DNA from: Gimesia benthica | GTDB lineage: Bacteria > Planctomycetota > Planctomycetia > Planctomycetales > Planctomycetaceae | Direction: 5' to 3' | Length of the DNA stretch: 64,000 nucleotides | Assembly (NCBI RefSeq): GCF_009720525.1 | Contig: NZ_CP043930.1 | Coordinates: 7,452,001-7,516,000, forward strand | Shown here: positions 8,459 through 18,104 of the stretch, one piece after another | How the letters are laid out: each line of letters opens with the position of its first letter | How positions within the stretch are numbered: the stretch's first letter is position 1 | Translations under genes and position numbers: made by a program | The notes under the pieces: generated by a model | Databases searched by the model: none | Told to the model about the DNA's origin: nothing | What the model saw: only the letters and a program-made list of their open reading frames with translations

Positions 8459-9736
8459 ATGTCTGGTTGGAAGATGCCCAAGTATTTGATTCTGGCGCTA
8501 CTGGTTATGGGGCTGTGCTCTGAAAATCTGCAGGCGCAACGCTTAAACGAATCATCCGTGGGACTGACGGTTCCAACCCAGCGTTCGCTGGTCAAACATA
8601 ATCTGGAACGGGTCTGGTGGGGCCAGGCCACAGTGGACCCTCAACGGGACCGCATCGTCCATCTGACACTGGATGAAATTAATATCTACGCGATTTCTAC
8701 TTCCGGGATCATCACTGCGTTCAATAATGAAACGGGAAAGAAGCTCTGGGCGACACAGATGGGGCGGGGGAATAACGTCAGTTATCCGCCGGTTTCCAAT
8801 TCAAAATACGTGTTCATCACCGTCGGAACGAAGATCTATTCCATCGACCGGATGAATGGTGAGATCGACTGGGAACTGCAGCTTCCCACATCAGCTTCTA
8901 CCAGCCCGACTGTTGACGAAGACGCACTCTACGTTGGCACACTGGATGGTCGTGTCTATTCCTGGAATCTACGAAGGTTGAAAGAGCTGAGCGGCGAATC
9001 CAAGTTACCCGACTGGCGTGATCTTGCCATTCGCTGGACCTTCCAGACAGGCGATGCCATTACCACTCCTTCAATTGTGACTCCCCGCGCTCTCGTATTT
9101 GCCAGTCAGGATGGATCGCTGTATTCCGTCACCTTGTCCGATCGAAAGCTGACGTATCAGTTTGAAACCGACGCACCGATTGCCACCGATCTGGCAGAAA
9201 ATAAAAATAGTGTATACCTCGCATCCGAGGATCAGAATCTGTATTGCCTGAATATTCTCAATGGAATTGTTCGCTGGAGAATCCGTACTTCATTTCCGAT
9301 TCGCATTCCGGTCATGGTTCTGGAGAACGAAGTCTATCTCTCTTCACGCAAGAGCGGCCTGTTCCAGCTCTCCAGTGAAACCGGTATGGAAGAATGGTGG
9401 CAGCCATTGGGGTCGACCTTTATTTCCATGTCGCCCACCCGGGTTTATGCAACGGATGAACTGGGGAATCTGCTCGTGCTGTCCCGTAAGGATGGAGCAC
9501 TGCTCTCTGCGGTTCCTCTGCGAAAGTATAAGGTCAAGCTCATGAACGAATTGAACGACCGTATTTTCTGTGCTTCTGAATCAGGCGTCATTCTCTGTCT
9601 GAAACAGAAAGATCTGCCGTTCCCGATTCGCTTCAAGCACCAGGATAAATACCCGATTCTGCCCGAAGTGGCTCCTGAACCTGCTGCGGATAACGCGAAT
9701 ACCGAAGCTCCGGCGACTGAAAACCCTGTGCAGTAA
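8459..9736 (+). CDS. exported PQQ-type beta-propeller repeat protein
   Basis: The protein has 425 residues from the ATG at 8459; the open frame also allows a TTG two codons earlier. A signal peptide (MPKYLILALLVMGLCSENLQA) is followed by repeated beta-propeller blades of the PQQ/BamB type. Each has the pattern of a strand, a G-x-L-x-W turn and a strand, for example TAFNNETGKKLWATQMG, SIDRMNGEIDWELQLP, YCLNILNGIVRWRI and QLSSETGMEEWWQPLG. The Ala/Pro/Glu-rich C-terminal tail (from about 405) looks disordered. It lacks the dehydrogenase active-site signature, so a structural or binding role in the envelope is more likely than enzymatic activity. BamB-like assembly is a possibility but is not shown by context. 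The ribosome-binding site is weak (GGAAAAG). Confidence 0.72.
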   Translation: MSGWKMPKYLILALLVMGLCSENLQAQRLNESSVGLTVPTQRSLVKHNLERVWWGQATVDPQRDRIVHLTLDEINIYAISTSGIITAFNNETGKKLWATQMGRGNNVSYPPVSNSKYVFITVGTKIYSIDRMNGEIDWELQLPTSASTSPTVDEDALYVGTLDGRVYSWNLRRLKELSGESKLPDWRDLAIRWTFQTGDAITTPSIVTPRALVFASQDGSLYSVTLSDRKLTYQFETDAPIATDLAENKNSVYLASEDQNLYCLNILNGIVRWRIRTSFPIRIPVMVLENEVYLSSRKSGLFQLSSETGMEEWWQPLGSTFISMSPTRVYATDELGNLLVLSRKDGALLSAVPLRKYKVKLMNELNDRIFCASESGVILCLKQKDLPFPIRFKHQDKYPILPEVAPEPAADNANTEAPATENPVQ

Positions 9737-9943
9737 ACAGGGTTCGCCTCTTCTGCTGAAGCAGGGTATGCCTCGTTTGTTTTCTGACCAGAGAGTGGCT
9801 AAACTGGCCTCTGGTTGAGTGCCCGAGAGGATGATTCTGTGGCCTGTGTCGCGCAGGCCCCCTTTCGTCGCGCACTCAGGTACGCTTTTTCTCTCTCAGA
9901 AATACTGTATTTCTGTCTTCTTCGGAAATTGATTTAGAAACAA

Positions 9944-11527
9944 ATGAGCGATTCTTATCCGCGTCGGGCGTTGGTCAGTGTCAGTGACAAATCGGGTCTG
10001 GATGATTTTGTCAAAGGTCTGGCTGAACTGGGTTTTGAGTTTATCTCCACGGGGGGCACACGCCGTTACCTCGAAGAGCAGGGAGTCAATGTCATTGACA
10101 TCTCTACTTATACGGGCTTCCCTGAGATCATGGATGGACGCGTCAAGACTCTGCATCCCAAGGTCCATGGTGCCATTCTGGGACGTCCCGATCTCCCCAG
10201 CGATGCGGCTTCGATCAAAGAGTTTGAAATCGTGCCATTCGAACTGGTGGTCTGCAATCTGTATCCCTTTGAAGCTACCATTGCCAAACCAGATGTGACC
10301 CTGCCCGAAGCAATCGAACAGATTGATATCGGCGGCCCCAGCATGGTCCGTTCCGCCGCTAAGAATCATGCCTATGTCGGCATCGTGACCAATCAGTCAC
10401 AATATGATCGTGTGCTCGATGCACTCAAGTCTGGTCCGCTGACTCCCGAATTTCGACTGGAACTCTCTGCTGCTGCGTTTGAAATGACTGCACGCTATGA
10501 TCGGGCGGTTGCCAACTTCATGGCTTCGGTTTTGCCTGCAGAAGCAGATTCACAAAGCCGTTTCGCCGAATCGGTCAGCATCAGTCTGGAAAAGCGGGAT
10601 CAACTGCGTTACGGCGAGAACCCTCACCAGGGAGCCGCTTTTTACGCCGAACAGAATCCACCGGCTGCCAGCGTCGCCCAGGCAGAGCAGTTGAACGGTA
10701 AAGAACTGTCCTATAATAACTACCTGGACCTGGATGCCGCCCTGCAGATTGCCAGTGACTTTGATCAGCCAGCCGCTGTGGTCATCAAACATACCAATCC
10801 CTGTGGCTGTGCCACTGCAGAGACACTCGCTGAAGCATTCGAAAAAGCTTACGCCGGTGACCCGGTCAGTGCCTTCGGTTCGATTTTGAGTTTCAACCGT
10901 CCTGTCGATCAGGCGACGGCAGAAAAACTCTGTGAACCCAATCGGTTCATTGAAGCCATCATCGCCCCGGATTATGAACCCGCGGCTTTCGAACTGCTGA
11001 CCACAAAGCCAAAATGGAAAAAGAACGTTCGTCTGATGAAGTGCCCGATGATGCAGGAGCCGGCTGAACCCAGCCTGGATTATCGTCGTGTATCCGGCGG
11101 TCTGCTGGTGCAGGAAAAAGACGAACTGCGTGACGATAAGAGCGACTGGAAAGTCGTCACCGAACGCGAGCCCACGCCCGAAGAACTCAACAGTCTGAGC
11201 TTTGGCTGGGTTGTCTGCCGCCACGTGAAATCGAATGCGATCGTCATTGCCAAAGATGAAATGCTGCTCGGTGCCGGAGCAGGGCAGATGAGTCGTCTCG
11301 ATTCCTCCTACATCGCCGCTTACAAAGCCGGCGATCGGAGCCAGGGGTCAATCGTCGCATCAGATGCGTTCTTCCCCTTCCGCGACGGTGTGGATGAAGC
11401 TGCTAAAGCAGGCGTGACCGCCATTATTCAGCCCGGCGGCTCCGTGCGGGATGAAGAAGTCATTGCTGCCTGCAATGAGCACAACATCGCGATGATCTTT
11501 ACCGGTCGCCGTCATTTCAAACACTAA
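9944..11527 (+). CDS. purH: bifunctional AICAR transformylase / IMP cyclohydrolase
   Basis: The protein has 527 residues, the usual length for PurH. The N-terminal IMP cyclohydrolase (MGS-like) domain shows ALVSVSDKSGLDDF, EFISTGGTRRYLEEQG and FPEIMDGRVKTLHPKVHG (residues about 8-70). The C-terminal AICAR transformylase domain has LRYGENPHQGA, the catalytic KHTNPCGCA near residue 280, and the ending AIIQPGGSVRDEEVIAACNE. It catalyses the last two steps of de novo IMP synthesis in the cytoplasm. It stands alone with its own intrinsic terminator (11572-11614) and no purine gene beside it. All hallmark motifs are intact. Confidence 0.97.
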   Translation: MSDSYPRRALVSVSDKSGLDDFVKGLAELGFEFISTGGTRRYLEEQGVNVIDISTYTGFPEIMDGRVKTLHPKVHGAILGRPDLPSDAASIKEFEIVPFELVVCNLYPFEATIAKPDVTLPEAIEQIDIGGPSMVRSAAKNHAYVGIVTNQSQYDRVLDALKSGPLTPEFRLELSAAAFEMTARYDRAVANFMASVLPAEADSQSRFAESVSISLEKRDQLRYGENPHQGAAFYAEQNPPAASVAQAEQLNGKELSYNNYLDLDAALQIASDFDQPAAVVIKHTNPCGCATAETLAEAFEKAYAGDPVSAFGSILSFNRPVDQATAEKLCEPNRFIEAIIAPDYEPAAFELLTTKPKWKKNVRLMKCPMMQEPAEPSLDYRRVSGGLLVQEKDELRDDKSDWKVVTEREPTPEELNSLSFGWVVCRHVKSNAIVIAKDEMLLGAGAGQMSRLDSSYIAAYKAGDRSQGSIVASDAFFPFRDGVDEAAKAGVTAIIQPGGSVRDEEVIAACNEHNIAMIFTGRRHFKH

Positions 11528-11571
11528 GCCACTGAGATTGACTGCTGACGCAAGAAGCTTAATACGAATAT

Positions 11572-11614
11572 CGCCGTGTGATGGGCCTGAACCTGTCACA
11601 CGGCGTTTTTATTT
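11572..11614 (+). terminator. intrinsic terminator of purH
   Basis: CGCCGTGTGA at 11572-11581 pairs perfectly with TCACACGGCG at 11596-11605 around a 14-base loop, followed at once by TTTTTATTT. It starts 44 bases after the purH stop and its T tract overlaps the last codons of the convergent sulfatase gene. Confidence 0.85.
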
Positions 11615-13204
11615 CGCATTCACACGTTTGTGCCAGGCAGCATACCGCCGGGATAAAGACTCGACTTTCTCCGGATGTTGGGCTGCCAGGTTAGTGGTCT
11701 CGGTGCCGTCGTCTTTCAGATTGTAGAGTTCCCACTTTGTCGGCTGCTGGCGTGGTCTGATCGCTTTCCAGTCACCACTGATGATAGACTGCTGGCGGGG
11801 CAGGTCCCAGCAGAGTTCCGAATAAGGCTCGCGTTGTTTTCCCTCAAAGACGGGCAACAGGCTCTGACCTTCGACGGGTAGAGGGTGACGCCCTTGAAAC
11901 TCCTGGGGATACTCGGCCCGGGCAACATCCAGAAATGTGGGCATAAAGTCCATCACATGTCCCGCCTGTCTGGTGACGGTACCTCCCTGCTGGATGATTT
12001 TGGGCCAGCGGACGATGAGCGGCGTACGGATCCCACCTTCGTAGCCTTCCAGTTTCGTCCCCCGGAAGGGTGTATTGCTGGTCGTCGCCCAGGCCAGACC
12101 GTAGGCGGCAAAGGTATCATGGGGACCAGGCATGTGATCGGGACCGCTACCCGGTTTGATTGGCACCTGGTCGCGTCGCCATTTTTTGTTGGGACGTTTC
12201 TCACTGAATCCCATGCCACTCTGTGAGGGAGCCAGCCCGCCATCGGGGGCGGCACCATTGTCAGACAGAAAAATGACCAGCGTATTATTTTCTGCGTCCG
12301 TCTCTTTCAGTGCACTCAGCAATTGACCCAGACCACGGTCTATCGATTTCACCTGGGCTGCATACACGGCCATCCGTTCTGCCTGCCAGCGTTGATTTGG
12401 CTCCTCGGACCAGTCGCGAATACTGGCTGACCGAGGTGCTAACTCCCATTCCTGTGGAATCAGTCCGGTTGACCGTTGATGTGCAAAACGACGGGCACGA
12501 ACCTGATCCCAACCTTGGGTCAGGTATTGTTCACGGTAGCGGGCGATTTCCTGTTCCCGGGCATGCAGGGGCCAGTGCGGCGCGATGTGGGCGACATACA
12601 GCAGAAACGGTTGTTTGCCAGTCAGACCTTCCTGAAGAAACTGCAGTGCGTGATCATTGAGGGCATCAGTCAGGTAAAAATCGTCAGGCAGTTCAATTCG
12701 TTTGCGATCCAGGTAATACGGATTCTGGGCGACTTCATGAAAGTAGCTGATTTTACCCTGACACATCGGCCCGTAAAAACGATGAAATCCTCGATCGAGG
12801 GCAGAGTCTCTCCCCTGCCACTTTCCGACCATCATTGTCCGATAGCCGACCTGTTGCAGGACTTCACCAAATGTCACGCAGACGTCGAAATTCTTGGGTT
12901 CGTTCCAGCGATCTCCACGATGACCTGCCTGCTGACAATATAGCCCCGTTAACAGAGAGGCCCGGGTCGGTCCACAGATGGCATTGTTATAAAACTGAGT
13001 GAAACGCATCCCGTCACGAGACAGGCTGTCGATGTGGGGCGTATCGATTTCACCTCCGTAGGAGCCAATATCAGACCAGCCCAGGTCGTCTGCCATTACA
13101 AGTATGATGTTGGGACGCTGATCAGAGGCAGGGGCTCCAAACAAAACAGAACAGCTGAGGAGCAGAGCTAACAACAGGCAGGAGCGGAGCAACATACGGT
13201 TCAT
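11609..13204 (-). CDS. secreted sulfatase (alkaline phosphatase superfamily)
   Basis: The protein has 531 residues with a signal peptide (LLLALLLSCSVLFGAPA). The sulfatase fold is clear: the metal-binding start RPNIILVMADDLGWSDIGSYGG, then the modification signature CGPTRASLLTG with Cys77, which in this family is converted to formylglycine. Further metal ligands lie in DNGAAPDGG, and GKWQGRD is the GKWH-like motif with Gln in place of the usual His. It hydrolyses sulfate esters, probably on marine polysaccharides, in the periplasm or outside the cell. No maturase (anaerobic or FGE-type) lies beside it. The gene is convergent with purH. Confidence 0.93.
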   Translation of the reverse strand: MNRMLLRSCLLLALLLSCSVLFGAPASDQRPNIILVMADDLGWSDIGSYGGEIDTPHIDSLSRDGMRFTQFYNNAICGPTRASLLTGLYCQQAGHRGDRWNEPKNFDVCVTFGEVLQQVGYRTMMVGKWQGRDSALDRGFHRFYGPMCQGKISYFHEVAQNPYYLDRKRIELPDDFYLTDALNDHALQFLQEGLTGKQPFLLYVAHIAPHWPLHAREQEIARYREQYLTQGWDQVRARRFAHQRSTGLIPQEWELAPRSASIRDWSEEPNQRWQAERMAVYAAQVKSIDRGLGQLLSALKETDAENNTLVIFLSDNGAAPDGGLAPSQSGMGFSEKRPNKKWRRDQVPIKPGSGPDHMPGPHDTFAAYGLAWATTSNTPFRGTKLEGYEGGIRTPLIVRWPKIIQQGGTVTRQAGHVMDFMPTFLDVARAEYPQEFQGRHPLPVEGQSLLPVFEGKQREPYSELCWDLPRQQSIISGDWKAIRPRQQPTKWELYNLKDDGTETTNLAAQHPEKVESLSRRYAAWHKRVNAK

Positions 13205-13354
13205 GGCGAGTCAATCAGGCTGAGATACGGCGAGAACAGGAATAGAAAACATGTAAGACGCTGTTTCTCATCTTACCAGACTGATTTCAGAAGCGTCAAT
13301 TTTCGATAGAATAAACAGAAACGTAACAGAGCAAAATCGCATACCACACTGCGC

Positions 13355-13391
13355 AAAAGAAGAGAGCCTTCCTGATCCAGGAAGGCTCTCT
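13355..13391 (-). terminator. strong intrinsic terminator after the porin gene
   Basis: A perfect 14-bp stem (AGAGAGCCTTCCTG at 13361-13374 with its complement at 13378-13391) closes on a 3-base loop. On the minus strand it runs into TCTTTT (complement of 13355-13360), 64 bases after the porin stop. The plus strand also has T-rich sequence after the stem, so it may block transcription in both directions. Confidence 0.88.
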
Positions 13392-13454
13392 TTGATTTTA
13401 TACCACATCATTCGGGATTGGGAATGACGGGTGATTCAATCGTGATCGTTGGTC

Positions 13455-14909
13455 TTAGAAGACGAGGATTACGTCAGTACCAACGGTGAACTGGCTGTCC
13501 TTGGTACCACCGTCAGATGTGGTCCAGGGATCTGAACCGTCAGCCCAGTCCCAGCGGACTTCAGGACGAACCTGAATGCAGGAGTTGAGCTTGTGGTTGA
13601 TACCAGCGGTAATTTCGTAGTAGTTCGTGCCCGGAGCACCCAACTGGGTACCGTTGTGGTCACGCCACCATTCAACACGCATACCAGCACGGGTTGAATC
13701 GCAGATATCGTAGAACAGGTACTGGTTGATACCGTAAGCTTCAGCTGTTACGCCAGCAGCATTAGCATCACCGTTCGGGTAGAACATGTGGTCGTGCTGG
13801 AATACGTAGCTCAGGTTTTCAGACAGTTTCTGCTGAGCAACAAGGCTGAAGATGGTCAGGTTGGAAGTACCACCGAAAGCGTCGTTTTCACCACCAGAGC
13901 TGATGGCGAATGTGACTGAGGTGTCTTCACTATCGCTGGTCCAGCCAACAGAACCCAGGAAGCTCCACTCGTTGTTCTGATTTTCAAAATCGTCCCAACC
14001 TGTGGTGATACCACCGGTCAGTGAGATGTTGTCGCTCAGGTCAGTACTGGCCAGAACACCGGTGTGGGTAAACGGCTCATCGTACTGCATGGTATAAGCA
14101 TGTGAGTAGAAGAAGTTACCGGTAGCAGGTACAACTTCGTAACCGATAACGGTGTAGAAGTGACCAACGTTAACGGTAACACCGTTTCCGATGGGGGCAT
14201 AGACTGAAGCGTACATCTGCGGCATCGCCAGACCAATCTGGTTGGCAGTTGCGATGTCGTTGTCAGACCAGCGACCATCGAAGTTCGGTGCGTTGTTAGG
14301 ACCACCGAATACGGCAGTATCAGCAGCGTCTGAACCGACGAGCAGGTCAACACGACCACCCCAGCCGAAGCAGTCTTCGTTGGCGGCAGCGTCTTTTTCC
14401 AAAACAAAGTACAGCTGGTTCAGCATGAACTGGCTGTCAGCCTGGTTGAATCCAACACCAGGGGTGTTCAGATTGTTAGCAGGACGGTTTCCGTTGAATG
14501 TAATCCCGAATTCCAACCAACCACTCAGTTTCCAGCCGTTGTCTTCCAGGATGTTTCCACAGCCGTCGCAGTCGTCAAACAGACGAGTCAGACGTCCGCT
14601 GCAGCAGTCTCCATCATCACCGGCTTCTTCACCGCAACATGTGTTGGGATCGGTGCAGCCATCAGTGGTGCAGGTAGGGGCACAGGTTTTAGGGGCACAA
14701 CATTCAGCGGTTAACCGCTCAAGTTCGACAGCCAGCTTGTCACCAGCATCCTCGAACACTTTCGTGCAGCAAGGGTTTGATGCGGGGACGCACGAGGGAG
14801 CACATCCGGCATCACCACCAAATGCTGGCGAAACAGCCATGAGACCCAGCCCGCTCAGCAGGAGCCCAGTCAGTCTGGCTTTTCGTTTCAATTCCTTCAG
14901 TTTTCGCAT
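13455..14909 (-). CDS. BBP2/OmpL-like outer-membrane porin with Cys-rich N-terminus
   Basis: The protein has 484 residues with a signal peptide (LTGLLLSGLGLMAVSPAFGG). Residues about 35-120 contain some twenty cysteines in CxxxC, CC and CxxC patterns plus a short helical stretch (KLAVELERLTAE). From about 125 the sequence alternates short amphipathic strands and turns, as in outer-membrane barrels (WKLSGWLEFGITFNG, YASVYAPIGNGVTVNVGHFY), and ends in the aromatic VTDVILVF-like strand typical of the last barrel strand. This fits the putative beta-barrel porin-2 family. The start is supported by CAGGAG seven bases upstream of the ATG. A long, inverted-repeat-rich leader precedes it and a strong terminator follows, as expected for a highly expressed single gene. 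The cysteines could cross-link the barrel to the cell wall; that is inference. Confidence 0.82.
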   Translation of the reverse strand: MRKLKELKRKARLTGLLLSGLGLMAVSPAFGGDAGCAPSCVPASNPCCTKVFEDAGDKLAVELERLTAECCAPKTCAPTCTTDGCTDPNTCCGEEAGDDGDCCSGRLTRLFDDCDGCGNILEDNGWKLSGWLEFGITFNGNRPANNLNTPGVGFNQADSQFMLNQLYFVLEKDAAANEDCFGWGGRVDLLVGSDAADTAVFGGPNNAPNFDGRWSDNDIATANQIGLAMPQMYASVYAPIGNGVTVNVGHFYTVIGYEVVPATGNFFYSHAYTMQYDEPFTHTGVLASTDLSDNISLTGGITTGWDDFENQNNEWSFLGSVGWTSDSEDTSVTFAISSGGENDAFGGTSNLTIFSLVAQQKLSENLSYVFQHDHMFYPNGDANAAGVTAEAYGINQYLFYDICDSTRAGMRVEWWRDHNGTQLGAPGTNYYEITAGINHKLNSCIQVRPEVRWDWADGSDPWTTSDGGTKDSQFTVGTDVILVF

Positions 14910-15331
14910 ATTTTAACTCCTGAGTACACCTTCTTGGGTGCTTGGTCTCCATACCGTCAGAAGGGAAGCGCGCATGCTTTCCGGTAATTTAGTTTGGTAG
15001 AAGCCATACTGACGGTTCTAAATCAATTTCCCATCGTTAGATTAAGAGAACCAGTTACGGTCCACAAATTGAGCGCTAACTTAACGATGGCTCTAACTCG
15101 GAATATCGGAATTCTCAGTAGTGCTTTTGATCAAAAGAGATACGTCAAGAATATTCTGACTGATCGGGAGGGTCTGGCTGTTCTCGCCAGATTGCGGAGC
15201 CGGAATAGTTTAACAGTTGCTGAAGAATGTTAAACTTGCGCGAATATTATGCAGGCAGCGCGCAGTAACCCTCAATACTCATATAAAGTAATGGGAATAT
15301 AAGGGTTTGGATGCAGTTTAATTAACAGGCA
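14910..15331. promoter_or_regulatory. porin leader / promoter region with inverted repeats
   Basis: A 422-base gap between ftsY and the porin gene, both on the minus strand. It carries two separated perfect inverted repeats: ACCGTCAG (14953-14960) with CTGACGGT (15009-15016), and CCATCGTTA (15031-15039) with TAACGATGG (15082-15090). A small hairpin CACC...GGTG sits just upstream of the porin ribosome-binding site. A structured 5' leader or regulator-binding sites are plausible. No gene is supported here. Confidence 0.45.
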
Positions 15332-16270
15332 TCAGGCGAATAAGGCGTCGACAAAACCTTGTGGATTAAAGAGTTCAAGGTCATCGATTTGCTCTCCCAC
15401 GCCTATATATTTGACCGGTATGCCCATCTTCTGGCGGATTGCAACGGTCACTCCACCCCGGGCTGTGCCATCTAATTTTGCTAAAATTATTCCAGAACAC
15501 TCGATTGAATTCGAGAAATGTTCCGCCTGGCTCAGACCATTTTGCCCAGTCGTCGCATCCAGAACCAGCAGGTTCTCGTGTGGTGCACCCGGGATCTTCT
15601 TATCTACGACACGTTTAATCTTTTCCAGCTCTTCCATGAGGTTGGTATGTGTCTGCAGACGGCCCGCAGTATCAATAATTAAATAGTCGACGCCGGTTTC
15701 CAGTGCTCGTTCACAGCCGGAGTAAGCGACACTGGCCGGATCGGTACCGTCGGGGCGGGTCACGATTTCACAACCCAGGCGGCTGGCCCACATGGTCAGC
15801 TGTTCCACAGCGGCCGCACGGAATGTATCACCCGCAGCCAGCAGGACTGATTTATTCTGTTTAATAATCAGGTTTGCCAGTTTGGCGATCGAAGTTGTCT
15901 TCCCGACCCCGTTGACACCGGCGACCAGAATGACCGTCACACCATCCGGATTGTGTTTCAGCGGGGACAGGGGATTATTCAGGTCCCAGCGGGTATCACC
16001 TTCTCCTTCCAGCAGCGTCCGGATCTTTTCCTTCACGGTTTCCTGAATCTCATCCAGGATCACGGTACGACCACCATGTTTCTTGCGGATTTCATCACAG
16101 ATGGCTGCCGAAGAGACAACGCCCATATCCGTCTTAATCAGTCGCGCTTCGAATTCTTCAATTTTCTGATCATCCAGAATCTCCCCCGCCTTGAACAGGT
16201 CGCGTACATCGGTGCGCAGGACATCCTTGGTTTTCTCTAAACCACGTTTCAAGCGGTCAAACAGACCCAT
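15332..16270 (-). CDS. ftsY: signal recognition particle receptor FtsY
   Basis: The protein has 312 residues: the NG GTPase core with only a minimal N-terminal extension, lacking the long acidic A domain of E. coli FtsY. The N domain helices (about 1-95) are followed by the G1 loop GVNGVGKTTS (118-127), DTFRAAAVEQL (G2), DTAGR (200-204) and AKLDGTARGG (G4 plus closing loop). The C-terminus GEQIDDLELFNPQGFVDAL is typical. It pairs with SRP (Ffh and 4.5S RNA) to deliver ribosomes to the Sec translocon at the inner membrane. No SRP gene lies in this window. The ribosome-binding site is weak. Confidence 0.96.
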   Translation of the reverse strand: MGLFDRLKRGLEKTKDVLRTDVRDLFKAGEILDDQKIEEFEARLIKTDMGVVSSAAICDEIRKKHGGRTVILDEIQETVKEKIRTLLEGEGDTRWDLNNPLSPLKHNPDGVTVILVAGVNGVGKTTSIAKLANLIIKQNKSVLLAAGDTFRAAAVEQLTMWASRLGCEIVTRPDGTDPASVAYSGCERALETGVDYLIIDTAGRLQTHTNLMEELEKIKRVVDKKIPGAPHENLLVLDATTGQNGLSQAEHFSNSIECSGIILAKLDGTARGGVTVAIRQKMGIPVKYIGVGEQIDDLELFNPQGFVDALFA

Positions 16271-16388
16271 TGTTATACTTTCTTACTGGATGATACTTAT
16301 CTATGAATCAAATGTGTTTACCGACTGGGATAATATAGTGTAGCGGAACAGACGGCAAGTTACTCACTTTTAAAGGGGGGAATGGTCT

Positions 16389-17882
16389 CTAACCAGCGGC
16401 GTCCAGCAGCTGATTGAACCGCTGCATCGCCTCTGACCAGACAGCCTGATCCTGAGGTTCATATGTTGTCGTTTCCGTCGAATTCCTGACGATCTCACGA
16501 ATTTCAGCCAGCGAACTGACAGCGCCTGCCGCACGGGCCTGCACCAGCACATTACCCAGCCCGGTTGCCTCCACAGGTCCCGTGATGACCGGGATCTGAC
16601 AGGAATTCGCGGTAAACTGGTTGAGCAGCTCATTCTTGGTTCCACCGCCCACAATATGCAGGACTGTAATGGGTGTTCCCGTCAGTTCTTCCAGCCAGTC
16701 AAGCACCTTGTGATATTTCAGAGCCAGGCTCTCCAGCGCACAACGCACAAACTGACCCGGAGTCTCGGGGACCGGCTGGTTGGTCTCCTGACAGTACCCT
16801 TTGATTTCTTCCCGCATGTCTACCGGACTCAGGAACCGGGGATCATCGGGATCCACCAGGGACCGGAATGGCTCTGCCTCCGTGGCAGCCGTGGTCAGCG
16901 CTGTGTAATCGAGTTCGGTTCCCTCCCGTTCATAGCACCGCTTGCATTCCTGCACGAGCCAGAGCCCCATGATGTTTTTCAGCAGACGATACGTTCCATC
17001 AATGCCCCCTTCATTCGTGAAATTTAATTCGAAGGCCCGTTTACCGATAACCGCCTGATTGACTTCGACTCCCATCAGGGACCAGGTTCCTGAACTGATA
17101 TACGCCCAGTCGGGGTTGCCTGTATTTGCAGTGGGAATCGCAGCGACCGCGGAAGCCGTATCGTGGGTCGCGGGGGCAACAACTTCAATTTTAGAGAGGC
17201 CGGTCTGCCGCATCACTTCTTCCCGTAAGGTCCCCAGCTTTGTTCCCGGTTGTACCAGCTTAGGCAGCATCGCGGTGGGGATCTCCAGTTGACGTAACAG
17301 TTCATACGACCAGTCGCCTGTCACAGGGTTGAGGCACTGGGTCGTGGTCGCATTGGTAAACTCAACGACCTGGCTTCCCGAGAGCAGCCAGTGGAAAAAG
17401 TCCGGCATGAGCAGTAACACGTTTGCCTGGTTCAGCAGTTCCGGATCGCTCTGCTGCATCGCCAGCAACTGGTAAAGTGTGTTGATTTCCATGAACTGCA
17501 CACCGGTGGCATCGAAAATCTCCTGCTGGGGCACCCGGGAGATGGCCAGGTTCAACATGCCTTCTGTCCGCGGATCTCGATAATGATAAGGCTGCCCCAG
17601 CAGTTCCTGTTTCTCGGAGAGCAGGGCATAGTCAACGCCCCACGTATCCACACCGACGGAGATGATCTGATCCCCGTATTTCTGTGCAGCCAGTGACAGG
17701 CCCTTCAGGATCGAAGACCACAGGCCGATAACGTTCCAGCGTTTCGTACCGGCCACCGTAACCGGCCCATTGCTGAACCGGTAAATCTCCTCGAGGCGAA
17801 TCTGCTGGTTCTCCAGAATGCCTGCCAGCACACGTCCACTTTCTGCCCCCAGATCGACTCCCAAAAAACACTGTGATGGCAT
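16389..17882 (-). CDS. rhaB: rhamnulokinase (FGGY family)
   Basis: The protein has 497 residues. The N-terminal FGGY half begins with the phosphate-binding loop [12 protein letters not shown], with [13 protein letters not shown] near 77 and YRDPRTEGM near 100. The C-terminal half has [15 protein letters not shown] and the nucleotide-binding [17 protein letters not shown], followed by [15 protein letters not shown]. RhaB phosphorylates L-rhamnulose to L-rhamnulose 1-phosphate in the cytoplasm. The motifs fit rhamnulokinase better than gluconate or xylulose kinases. No rhaA, rhaD or transporter lies nearby, so the pathway is scattered. The gene is divergent from an exported nucleoside hydrolase, with 222 bases between them. 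Confidence 0.86.
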   Translation of the reverse strand: MPSQCFLGVDLGAESGRVLAGILENQQIRLEEIYRFSNGPVTVAGTKRWNVIGLWSSILKGLSLAAQKYGDQIISVGVDTWGVDYALLSEKQELLGQPYHYRDPRTEGMLNLAISRVPQQEIFDATGVQFMEINTLYQLLAMQQSDPELLNQANVLLLMPDFFHWLLSGSQVVEFTNATTTQCLNPVTGDWSYELLRQLEIPTAMLPKLVQPGTKLGTLREEVMRQTGLSKIEVVAPATHDTASAVAAIPTANTGNPDWAYISSGTWSLMGVEVNQAVIGKRAFELNFTNEGGIDGTYRLLKNIMGLWLVQECKRCYEREGTELDYTALTTAATEAEPFRSLVDPDDPRFLSPVDMREEIKGYCQETNQPVPETPGQFVRCALESLALKYHKVLDWLEELTGTPITVLHIVGGGTKNELLNQFTANSCQIPVITGPVEATGLGNVLVQARAAGAVSSLAEIREIVRNSTETTTYEPQDQAVWSEAMQRFNQLLDAAG

Positions 17883-18104
17883 GGATCAGCCCTTTTGATT
17901 CTAAAAAGCGGTGTTGATAAACTAGAATTTAATGCTTCGCGATTGAAACTGCATATTACAAAAAGTTCGCGGGAATTTCATTGGCTACCGGTTGTCCCTG
18001 CTGAAAGAATTCTCGATCATAAGCCTGACAAACGAAAACATTCTGATCGCCGGGACATCCCGGGCTGGACTCACATCGACTGATACGACTGAGAGACATC
18101 GACT

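Noticed and set aside
14994-15233. 79-codon plus-strand frame in the porin leader
   Set aside because: Runs through the inverted repeats and has no ribosome-binding site or family resemblance.
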